Positions 1-5,412 of a stretch of DNA of 7,902 bases are shown piece after piece (the first letter of the stretch is position 1; every line of letters begins with the position of its first letter). The notes under the pieces were generated by a model that was not told the DNA's origin, did not search any database, and saw only the letters and a program-made list of their open reading frames with translations. The stretch covers positions 1 through 7,902 of the forward strand of contig JBFIHZ010000182.1 of NCBI GenBank assembly GCA_041601535.1, read 5' to 3'. The translations under genes and the position numbers were made by a program. Source of the DNA: JBFIHZ01 sp041601535 (GTDB taxonomy: Bacteria > Pseudomonadota > Gammaproteobacteria > Xanthomonadales > SZUA-36).

Positions 1-1
1 C

Positions 2-172
2 ATTACCTTCTATGCTGCCGACGACCGCTATTTCGTGCGCCTGCTCGGCAGTAACCTGACGGATGAGCGGTATAAAACCGGTTCCCTGTCAGTGGCCACC
101 ATCTGGATCATGTCGGCCTATGCACCGCCGCGCTACTACGGCATAGAGTTTGGCACCAGGTTCGATTGGTAG
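2..172 (+). CDS. TonB-dependent outer-membrane receptor, C-terminal end (partial)
   Basis: The open frame enters from the left edge and ends at TAG 170-172, giving 56 residues. The visible part has alternating polar and aromatic residues typical of the last beta strands of an outer-membrane barrel: a FYAADDRYFVRLLGSNLTDE stretch, where LxGxNLTDExY is a common signature near the end of TonB-dependent receptors, followed by PPRYYGIEFGTRFDW. The family usually ends in an R-x-Y/F-G-hydrophobic strand with a terminal aromatic residue, here Trp instead of the more frequent Phe. The role known for the family is energy-dependent uptake of large or scarce ligands across the outer membrane. Plug domain, TonB box and signal peptide lie outside the window, so the ligand is unknown. 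It may import the substrate of the neighbouring catabolic genes, but it is on the opposite strand to the next gene and has its own terminator. Confidence 0.85.
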   Translation: MTFYAADDRYFVRLLGSNLTDERYKTGSLSVATIWIMSAYAPPRYYGIEFGTRFDW

Positions 173-216
173 CGGTAAAGTTACAGTATCTGACGGCGAT
201 CGTATGTGGCTCATTT

Positions 217-242
217 GCCGGCGCTTGCGCCGGCTTTTTCTT
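217..242 (+). terminator. Rho-independent terminator of the TonB receptor gene
   Basis: A GC-rich inverted repeat pairs 217-223 (GCCGGCG) with 228-234 (CGCCGGC) around a CTTG loop, and is followed directly by TTTTTCTT at 235-242. It lies 45 bases after the receptor stop codon. The T-run is only on the plus-strand side. The minus-strand exit has no T-run, so this is a one-way terminator and not an obvious one for the oxygenase operon that arrives from the right. Confidence 0.88.
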
Positions 243-299
243 GATCGGGCAGGAAAATCCGGGCCACAGGATAAAGTCTCAGTGTGTTGGCTCAGGGGG

Positions 300-1661
300 C
301 TATTTTCCCTGTTTGAGGTAACGGTCCATCTCCTTGTGGAAATGCCTCAGCCGTTGTTCCTGTTCACCCCAGATGGCGCCCTTAAAGCCACGTGAGCGCA
401 CGCCGCGCTGCACCACCGGCAGCAGCTCGGAGTCCTGGTCCAGTACCTGGCCGAGGCCAGGCGGTTCGCCCAATGGCACATAGTCCGTATCGGGCCGGAA
501 GTCCCCCGAGGTATCGGTGCCTTCGGGCAGGCCCATCCAGCCGGGGGTTTTGTAATTCGGATCTTCCACCGGTCGGATCAGCGTCATGGTGTCATAGTAA
601 AAGCGTTCCGGTTCGGTGGGGTGGGGCATAAAGCGCATCAGGAAAGCGCCCTCAGGGTGCAAGCCGATTTGCACGTTGGGGAAAATGCCGGTGGCCCAGC
701 TATCGGTCAGCTGGCCATCGGTAAAGCGCTCGTAGCCCAGCCCGTATTTGTCGGAGCGCCGCCGCTTGGCCTGCTGGATGGCACGGCGCACTTCGCGCGC
801 GTCGTCGGGATACTCCGCCGGGTCCATACTGGATTCGCTCATCATGTATTGCAGGCTGGGGTTCATCGATTGCTGGTCCGCCTGGCGTTTGGTTTTTACC
901 CCGATGGGAACAATCATGCGGCTGCAGCCATGCGGGTACAGGTCCACCTGCACGCCCATGTCATCCATCACGTCCTGGGTTTCGGGATGCACCGAATGCA
1001 GATGGTAGGTTTCGTAGAACGCATCGACGCCGGTTTTCCAGTTGGCCGCCCATTCGCTCACCACGTGGCGTACGCAAAACATCTTGTCGAGTTCATAGGC
1101 TTCGAGGTATCCCTCAGGCAAGCCGAGCCGGTCCTTAAGTGGCGGTGGATTATCATCCAGGCTGATAAACACCAGGCCGGCGTGAAGCTGGCAGTGGACT
1201 TGTTGCAGCTTGGGGTTGTCGCACACCAGTTGCGGATTGAATGTTTCCTTGTCGGTAATGCGGCTGCATTCGCCATCCAGGCCGTATTGCCAGGAATGAA
1301 AGGCGCAGGTGAACTGCACCACGCTGCCGCGGTCATTCAGCACCACCTGGTTGCCGCGGTGGGCGCAAACATTGTAGAAGGCTTTGACCGACTGGTCCTG
1401 CTGGCGGACGATAATGATGCTTTCGTGCAGCAGGCGGAACACCGAATAATCACCGGGTTCGGGGATATCGGTTTCAATCCCGGCAATCAGCCAGCTACGG
1501 GTCCACAGCCGTTCCCATTCCAGTTGCTTGAAGGCCGGGTCGTAATAACGGCTGGGGTCTAGGATATCCAGGCCATTGTTGACATGCGGTTGCTTGGCTT
1601 CGAGGTTATCACCTTCCGCCAGCGGATCGATCAGCCAGGTTTCAACAACGTTTTTCCACAT
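300..1661 (-). CDS. Rieske non-heme iron oxygenase, alpha subunit (RO1)
   Basis: 453-residue catalytic subunit of an aromatic-ring-hydroxylating-type oxygenase. An N-terminal Rieske domain carries Cys99-x-His101 and Cys119-x2-His122 (CAHRG...CAFHSW) for the [2Fe-2S] cluster. The C-terminal catalytic domain has the mononuclear iron site in ETYHLHSVH (His220, His225), with Asp410 in QDSELLPVVQRG as the probable third ligand. The residue bridging Rieske and iron sites in neighbouring subunits is Glu217, where naphthalene dioxygenase has Asp; Glu is known in the carnitine/choline monooxygenase-like branch. No beta subunit is nearby, so an alpha-only (for example trimeric) enzyme is likely. The ATG at 1661 is chosen because GGAGG lies 7 bases before it. 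The frame stays open 25 codons upstream, but that would run into the previous gene. It is the last gene of a three-gene operon. The Rieske ferredoxin at 4930-5265 is the obvious electron donor. Substrate and mono- versus dioxygenation are not readable. Confidence 0.93.
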   Translation of the reverse strand: MWKNVVETWLIDPLAEGDNLEAKQPHVNNGLDILDPSRYYDPAFKQLEWERLWTRSWLIAGIETDIPEPGDYSVFRLLHESIIIVRQQDQSVKAFYNVCAHRGNQVVLNDRGSVVQFTCAFHSWQYGLDGECSRITDKETFNPQLVCDNPKLQQVHCQLHAGLVFISLDDNPPPLKDRLGLPEGYLEAYELDKMFCVRHVVSEWAANWKTGVDAFYETYHLHSVHPETQDVMDDMGVQVDLYPHGCSRMIVPIGVKTKRQADQQSMNPSLQYMMSESSMDPAEYPDDAREVRRAIQQAKRRRSDKYGLGYERFTDGQLTDSWATGIFPNVQIGLHPEGAFLMRFMPHPTEPERFYYDTMTLIRPVEDPNYKTPGWMGLPEGTDTSGDFRPDTDYVPLGEPPGLGQVLDQDSELLPVVQRGVRSRGFKGAIWGEQEQRLRHFHKEMDRYLKQGK

Positions 1662-1668
1662 GCGGTTT

Positions 1669-1673
1669 CCTCC
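1669..1673 (-). promoter_or_regulatory. Ribosome binding site fixing the RO1 start
   Basis: GGAGG on the minus strand (CCTCC as printed), 7 bases before the ATG at 1661. It sits in the 22-base gap after the AhpD-like gene and rules out the longer in-frame start at 1736, which would overlap that gene by 53 bases and has no comparable site. Confidence 0.85.
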
Positions 1674-1683
1674 GGGGACGATC

Positions 1684-2244
1684 TTATTGGGTTCCAAACG
1701 TGCAGTAGGGTTCTTTCTCGACCAGTCCGAATGCAAACGACAATTTTACCAGGCCGACGATAACGGCCAGGCACAGGCCCAGTTCCAGTATATCCTCGTC
1801 ACTGAAGTGTTGTTTCAGTCGAGCGTAGAGCTCCGGCGTCAGCTGGCCATGCGGGTTGTTCAGGGCAATCTCGTCGGCCAGTTCCAACACGGCCTGCTCA
1901 TCGTCTGCAAAGCCGGAATAATCCTGCGCCCACATGGCATCGATCTGTTGCTGTGAAAAGCCCAGCTCGGCCACGCCGGCCAGGTTCTGCAGATTACAGG
2001 TGCGGCAACCGTGATTCATGCTCAGGCGCAGCCGCGCCAGCTGCTTGTGTTTCTCGCCAACGCGGCCGTTGAAAAAAATGTTCTGGTAAAACTGCACCAT
2101 GGCAAAGTCCAGCAGTTCCGGCGCATTGGCGAATACGTCGACAAACACCGGTGTGCCGGTAAGAGCGTTCAAAGCATCCCAGGCCTGGCGTTGTGTTTCA
2201 TTCAGGGCTTCGCGCGGGACACGTGGCAGCAGGGTTTCCGTCAT
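1684..2244 (-). CDS. AhpD-like / carboxymuconolactone decarboxylase family protein
   Basis: 186-residue, all-helical-looking protein without signal peptide. The segment RLRLSMNHGCRTCNLQN (residues 71-87) is the core of the AhpD/carboxymuconolactone decarboxylase fold, with a Cys80-x2-Cys83 pair. In AhpD the pair is followed three residues later by a His that relays protons; here that position is Asn87, so classical peroxidase-partner chemistry is doubtful. Known family roles are thiol-disulfide reduction of peroxiredoxins or decarboxylation/ring chemistry of gamma-carboxymuconolactone. Many members in catabolic clusters have no proven function. The ATG at 2244 has a good GAGGTGA ribosome site 5 bases upstream. 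The gene lies 24 bases after RO2 and 22 bases before RO1, so it is almost certainly co-transcribed and probably serves the same pathway, either as a redox-protective partner or in post-oxygenation chemistry (inference). Confidence 0.85.
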   Translation of the reverse strand: MTETLLPRVPREALNETQRQAWDALNALTGTPVFVDVFANAPELLDFAMVQFYQNIFFNGRVGEKHKQLARLRLSMNHGCRTCNLQNLAGVAELGFSQQQIDAMWAQDYSGFADDEQAVLELADEIALNNPHGQLTPELYARLKQHFSDEDILELGLCLAVIVGLVKLSFAFGLVEKEPYCTFGTQ

Positions 2245-2268
2245 GATTTCACCTCGTTGTTTAGTGCT

Positions 2269-3612
2269 TCAGCCAGGTTGTGCTGATTCATTCATGGCCG
2301 CCATCAGTGGCTCGACGCGCAATTCAGGCGGAATGTTGTCGCGGCCGATGCGCCGGTCGAGCTCTTCATGCCAATGGTAAATGCGGCGCTCCTGGTAGCC
2401 GGTCAGCACGCCGCTGAAACCGGCTGATTGCATGGAGCTCTGTATGTGTGGGACAAAATCCAGGTCTTCCTTGAGAATGCGCACGAAATTTTCGATGCGC
2501 TGTGGCCACAGCTCATGGCGTTCATTGTCCTCCCCGCCGGGAGCGAACCAGTGGCAGTCCAGCCTGGCGCTGGCATCACCCATGGGCCACACCGCCAGAA
2601 ACGGCAAACCGGTGGCGGATACCGGGGTCACCAGGTTGGGAAACAGGTTGAACGAGACGGTGGCTTGCCGGTAGAGCTCGTCGGCCCGCTCAAACTGCGC
2701 CATGCCGATCGTGCCGGGATCTGTCCAGTCGGGCCGGCGGTTGGGTGTGACCATCACCGAATGGCCGCGCGGCCAGGTGGCGATCCAGGTACCGTGATGT
2801 TCCAGGAAACGGTCAACCGTGCCACTGTGCAGGTGGTGCAGGTGATAAACCTCGAAAAACCCTTCCAGCAATACCTTGTAATGGCAGTCCATTTCAAACG
2901 AGCATGAATGGATATGGCGGATGGTGTCAGGATCAAGCTCTGCCAGTTCGCCGCCAACGGGTTGCAGTTCGTCCGCCAACGCGGCTGCCGCGGGGTTTTC
3001 ATTGATGAAAATCCAGTTACCCAGGGATTCACAACGTACCGGAACCAGGCCCAGGCAGCTTGTGTCCAGGCCGGGAAAATCGCGCCGGTCGCGCACGGCT
3101 TTCAAGGCTCCGTCCAGGCCATAGGTCCAGCCATGAAAGGGGCAGGTGAAGCCACCTTTGACAACACCGCGGTCCTGTTCGACCAGGGGTGCGCCGCGAT
3201 GCCGGCAAGTGTTGTAGAACGCGCCGACCTGGTACTCACTGTTTCGCACCAGCACAATTGCGCTGCCGGTGCGGTCAAACACGCGGTAGCTCCCCGTTGC
3301 CGGTAACTCATCTGCATGACAGGCATACAGCCAGGAGTTTCGCCACAAACTGTCGGTTTCCATGCGCAGGAACTGCGCATCAAGGTAACGGCCGGCGGGG
3401 ATGCGGGGCAGGGCGGGAAAATGCGCGGGTGGCTCACGGCGGGACTGCTCGAGTTTCAAGCCTTGCCTGGCCTGTTGCGTGAACGATGTGCTCAATGTCG
3501 GTTCTGCCGTTGCGCTGCCTGCTGCAAAGTGATTACGGTGTTGTGCATGACCGGCCTGGTCAGTGAGCTGTTTAATATATAAACAGTCATGACTGTTTGT
3601 TTTGGTAGTCAT
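2269..3612 (-). CDS. Rieske non-heme iron oxygenase, alpha subunit (RO2)
   Basis: Second oxygenase catalytic subunit, 447 residues if the first ATG (3612) is used. Numbered from there, the Rieske cluster ligands are Cys136-x-His138 (CRHRG) and Cys157-x2-His160 (CPFHGW). The iron ligands are His257 and His262 in EVYHLHHLH, with Asp383 in KEDLDFVPHIQ. Glu254 occupies the inter-subunit bridging position. It is clearly a different family member from RO1, not a recent duplicate: only the motifs match. No beta subunit is seen. The start is uncertain. The conserved fold begins near residue 68 (LPRIPAGRY), and the first ATG lies inside AT-rich DNA with a -10-like TATACT and the palindromic operator, without a ribosome site. 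TTG at 3495 (408 residues) is a credible alternative; a TTG at 3687 is unlikely. It is the first gene of the three-gene operon, 24 bases before the AhpD-like gene. Confidence 0.9.
   Translation of the reverse strand: MTTKTNSHDCLYIKQLTDQAGHAQHRNHFAAGSATAEPTLSTSFTQQARQGLKLEQSRREPPAHFPALPRIPAGRYLDAQFLRMETDSLWRNSWLYACHADELPATGSYRVFDRTGSAIVLVRNSEYQVGAFYNTCRHRGAPLVEQDRGVVKGGFTCPFHGWTYGLDGALKAVRDRRDFPGLDTSCLGLVPVRCESLGNWIFINENPAAAALADELQPVGGELAELDPDTIRHIHSCSFEMDCHYKVLLEGFFEVYHLHHLHSGTVDRFLEHHGTWIATWPRGHSVMVTPNRRPDWTDPGTIGMAQFERADELYRQATVSFNLFPNLVTPVSATGLPFLAVWPMGDASARLDCHWFAPGGEDNERHELWPQRIENFVRILKEDLDFVPHIQSSMQSAGFSGVLTGYQERRIYHWHEELDRRIGRDNIPPELRVEPLMAAMNESAQPG
3581..3598. promoter_or_regulatory. 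Perfect 18-bp palindromic operator, site 1
   Basis: AAACAGTCATGACTGTTT is its own reverse complement over all 18 bases and lies in the AT-rich stretch between RO2 and the acyl-CoA dehydrogenase. A near copy (16 of 18 identical) stands in the other divergent control region at 5321-5338. An extra half-site CTGTTT at 3568-3573 forms a further inverted pair with the left arm AAACAG at 3581-3586. The size and symmetry suit a dimeric TetR-, MarR- or GntR-type repressor. The regulator is not encoded in the window. It sits just downstream of a possible minus-strand -10 box, which suits repression of the oxygenase operon. Confidence 0.7.
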
Positions 3613-3618
3613 AGTATA
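3613..3618 (-). promoter_or_regulatory. Possible -10 box of the oxygenase operon
   Basis: TATACT on the minus strand, 5 of 6 matches to the sigma-70 -10 consensus. The -35 region is weak (TCGAAC with a 17-base spacer). Transcription would start near 3606, so the operator at 3581-3598 would lie in the first transcribed bases. If correct, the ATG at 3612 would be upstream of the transcript start and RO2 must begin further inside. Confidence 0.35.
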
Positions 3619-3671
3619 CGCAAGATTTGAATTAAGTTCGAGAATTCCATGGCGACATTTGCGGCCAGGAG

Positions 3672-3688
3672 TTTGAATAAGATTCAAA
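3672..3688. repeat. Short inverted repeat TTTGAAT-AAG-ATTCAAA
   Basis: Two perfect 7-base arms separated by 3 bases, located 76 bases before the acyl-CoA dehydrogenase ATG and unrelated in sequence to the 18-bp operator. It overlaps a candidate plus-strand -35 element, so it could bind a second dimeric regulator. It has no T-run and is too AT-rich to be a terminator. Confidence 0.4.
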
Positions 3689-3700
3689 AGAAGCTAAACT
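3673..3700 (+). promoter_or_regulatory. Possible promoter of the acyl-CoA dehydrogenase gene
   Basis: TTGAAT (3673-3678) and TAAACT (3695-3700), each 4 of 6 matches to sigma-70 elements, with a 16-base spacer. The predicted start is about 57 bases before the ATG at 3764. The -35 element lies in one arm of the inverted repeat at 3672-3688. This is a weak match in an AT-rich region. Confidence 0.3.
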
Positions 3701-3763
3701 GTACAGCGGTTAGCAAGTCATTTTCCATTCACATTCGCGTGACAGAACGGCGGGGTCCACAAC

Positions 3764-4924
3764 ATGGATTTTCAACTCAGTGAAGAACAGAAAGAACTGC
3801 GTGACAGCGTGCGGCGTTATGCCACTGAAAGGCTGCTGACGCAGGCAGAAGAAATTGAACGCAGCGGCCAGCCACCGTCGCATGAGCTGATACGCGAGTT
3901 TGCCGACATGGGCTACCTCGGCATCAATATTCCGGAACGGCTTGGCGGTCAGGGCCTGGGCAATCTCGAAGCGCTGATCGTGGTCGAGGAACTGGGGCGG
4001 GTATCTTCAGCCGTGGGCTTCCCGGTGTTCGAGTCCTGCGTGGGCCCGGTGCGGGCGATTGAGAAATTTGCCTGTGATGAACTGGTGGAAGAAGTAGTGC
4101 CGGCGGTATGCCGTGGCGAAAAAGTGGTTGCCATTGCGATGTCCGAGCCGGCGGCCGGCTCGGCACTGACCGATCTGAAGACCCGCGCCGTGGTAAACGG
4201 CGATGAGGTGGTCATCAATGGCAACAAGCGCTGGTGTTCCGGCGGCGGCCATGCCGACGGTTACGTCGTGTACTGCCGTTTCTCGGATGATGCCGGCGCC
4301 CGCTCCATCGGTGCGGTCTATATTGAAAAGGACACCCCGGGCCTTAGCTTCGGCCGGCCGGAACACCTGATGGGGTTTCGTGGCGTTCCATCCAGCGACT
4401 TGTACTTCGACAACGTGTGCGTGCCGTTGCGCAACGTGGTGGTGCCGGAGGGCGGCTTCAAAAAGCTGATGGGCGCGTTTGATCTGGAACGCTGTGGCAA
4501 TGCCACGATGGCCCTGGCCCAGGCGTCAGCCGCATTGGATGACGTATGTGCCTACGTGCAGGAACGACAGCAGTTTGGCAAACCCATCGTGGATTTCCAG
4601 GCGGTGCAGATCAAGCTGGCCGAAATGCAGATGCAGGTGGAAGCGTCCCGCTTGCTGATCTGGCGCGCCGCGGTTGATGCCGAGCGCGGCTTTCCCAGCA
4701 TCAGCGCATCCAGCGTGGCCAAATGTTTCGCCAATGAGATCGCGCGGACCGTGACGGGTAATGCCCTGCAACTGATGGGAGGGTATGGCTATTCCAAGGA
4801 ATACCCGATGGAACGCCGTTTTCGCGATGCCTGGGGTTGGGGTATTGCCGGTGGCGCCATCGACATCCAGAAAATCAATATCGCCAGCGCAATGATAGGC
4901 CGGCGGTTTGACCAGCGTGCCTGA
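3764..4924 (+). CDS. Acyl-CoA dehydrogenase with catalytic Glu at the isovaleryl/long-chain position
   Basis: 386-residue soluble flavoenzyme of normal family length that would form a 2,3-double bond in an acyl-CoA, passing electrons to ETF. Helical N-terminal domain (1-120) is followed by a FAD-binding beta domain with MSEPAAGSAL (126-135) and KRWCSG (155-160), then a C-terminal helical domain with ERQQFGKPI (267-275) and the FAD segment LMGGYGYSKEYPMER (337-351). The usual catalytic Glu in the YEGT motif is missing: the aligned stretch IAGGAID (361-367) has Gly363. Glu242 in AFDLERC matches the base of isovaleryl-CoA and long-chain acyl-CoA dehydrogenases (DLERL in human IVD), so activity is probably kept. 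The start has only a weak GGGG ribosome site, but residues 1-10 (MDFQLSEEQK) are a classic family N-terminus. It is transcribed divergently from the oxygenase operon and convergent with the ferredoxin gene, with 5 bases between stop codons and no terminator visible. Confidence 0.93.
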   Translation: MDFQLSEEQKELRDSVRRYATERLLTQAEEIERSGQPPSHELIREFADMGYLGINIPERLGGQGLGNLEALIVVEELGRVSSAVGFPVFESCVGPVRAIEKFACDELVEEVVPAVCRGEKVVAIAMSEPAAGSALTDLKTRAVVNGDEVVINGNKRWCSGGGHADGYVVYCRFSDDAGARSIGAVYIEKDTPGLSFGRPEHLMGFRGVPSSDLYFDNVCVPLRNVVVPEGGFKKLMGAFDLERCGNATMALAQASAALDDVCAYVQERQQFGKPIVDFQAVQIKLAEMQMQVEASRLLIWRAAVDAERGFPSISASSVAKCFANEIARTVTGNALQLMGGYGYSKEYPMERRFRDAWGWGIAGGAIDIQKINIASAMIGRRFDQRA

Positions 4925-4929
4925 AGTGC

Positions 4930-5265
4930 TCAGCCCGTAGCGGTTGCCGGGGAAACATCCACCTCGATCGTGCCGTCGGTGATGCGCAGGGGAAACGAGC
5001 GGATGGGCTGGCTGGCCGGTGCGCCGGTACAGGAGCCATCGCGGATATCAAAACTGGCGCCGTGCAACGGACACATCAGGCGGTAACCGCGCATGCGGCC
5101 TTCATCAAAGGTGGAGAACGCATGCGAACAGCGGTTTTCCAGTGCGAAGTATTCATCGCGAAAACGGCACAGCACAATGCTTGTGCCGTTGACGACAAAG
5201 CTGCAGAAGGACTTTTCGGCAATATTTCCGGCTGCGGTGACGGCGGTGAAACGGGCATCTGGCAT
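4930..5265 (-). CDS. Rieske [2Fe-2S] ferredoxin
   Basis: 111-residue single-domain Rieske protein, the usual size for the electron-carrier component of three-part oxygenases. Cluster ligands are Cys46-x-His48 (CSHAF) and Cys65-x2-His68 (CPLHGASFD), 16 residues apart, followed by the typical end of the fold (SFPLRITDGTIEVDV). No membrane segment or signal peptide is present, so it is cytoplasmic. It most probably carries electrons to one or both oxygenase alpha subunits of this island; the reductase that would feed it is absent. The ATG at 5265 is preferred because AGGA lies 9 bases upstream. An ATG 14 codons earlier (5307) has no ribosome site and would place the -10 element inside the gene. 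A small-subunit nitrite reductase-like protein is the main alternative for such sequences, but context favours a ferredoxin. Confidence 0.9.
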   Translation of the reverse strand: MPDARFTAVTAAGNIAEKSFCSFVVNGTSIVLCRFRDEYFALENRCSHAFSTFDEGRMRGYRLMCPLHGASFDIRDGSCTGAPASQPIRSFPLRITDGTIEVDVSPATATG

Positions 5266-5293
5266 GGCGCTTTTTCCTGTTTGGGCTGCCCGG

Positions 5294-5302
5294 AGTCTAG
5301 CA
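5294..5302 (-). promoter_or_regulatory. Possible extended -10 element of the ferredoxin gene
   Basis: TGCTAGACT on the minus strand fits an extended -10 (TGn plus TAGACT). It is about 30 bases before the ferredoxin ATG. The -35 position (about 5317-5322) has no good match and overlaps the edge of operator site 2. Confidence 0.35.
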
Positions 5303-5320
5303 TCCATGCGGCCAGAAAAA

Positions 5321-5338
5321 AATCAGTCATGATTGTTT
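5321..5338. promoter_or_regulatory. Palindromic operator, site 2
   Basis: AATCAGTCATGATTGTTT matches operator site 1 at 16 of 18 positions. Two of its nine symmetric base pairs are mismatched, so it is an imperfect palindrome. It lies between the divergent ferredoxin (minus) and ABM/CoA-ligase (plus) units, next to the -35 positions inferred for both. A shared regulator for this region and the RO2/acyl-CoA dehydrogenase region is the simplest reading. Confidence 0.65.
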
Positions 5339-5340
5339 CT

Positions 5341-5369
5341 TTGCCGGGGAGCGGGTGCTAAGATTATTT
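5341..5369 (+). promoter_or_regulatory. Possible promoter of the ABM/CoA-ligase unit
   Basis: TTGCCG (5341-5346) and TATTTT (5364-5369), each 4 of 6 matches to sigma-70 elements, with a 17-base spacer. Operator site 2 ends 2 bases upstream. The region between the operator and the ABM gene offers no better candidate. Confidence 0.28.
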
Positions 5370-5412
5370 TCAATCACCCGAAGTGGCGGGAACCAACCGG
5401 AGTACACGCCTG

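Noticed and set aside
291..317. Possible hairpin around the RO1 stop codon (CTCAGGG with CCCTGTTTGAG) as a terminator of the oxygenase operon.
   Set aside because: The stem needs a 4-base bulge, includes the coding end and has no T-run on the minus strand.
621..1562. A 313-codon plus-strand open frame opposite RO1.
   Set aside because: It mirrors the RO1 coding strand, has no ribosome site or recognisable domain, and RO1 has intact cluster and iron-ligand motifs. It is a shadow frame of GC-rich coding DNA.
2237..2252. GTCATGATTT at the AhpD-like start resembles the centre of the 18-bp operator.
   Set aside because: Only the TCATGA core and a few flanking bases match, the arms do not, and the core is explained by the ATG start codon and its context.
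2428..2907. A 159-codon plus-strand open frame opposite RO2.
   Set aside because: Antisense to the catalytic domain of RO2, with no family motif and no upstream signals.
5277..5282. CTGTTT half-site near the ferredoxin ribosome site as an additional operator half.
   Set aside because: An isolated 6-mer overlapping the AGGA ribosome site, 38 bases from operator site 2, is easily due to chance.
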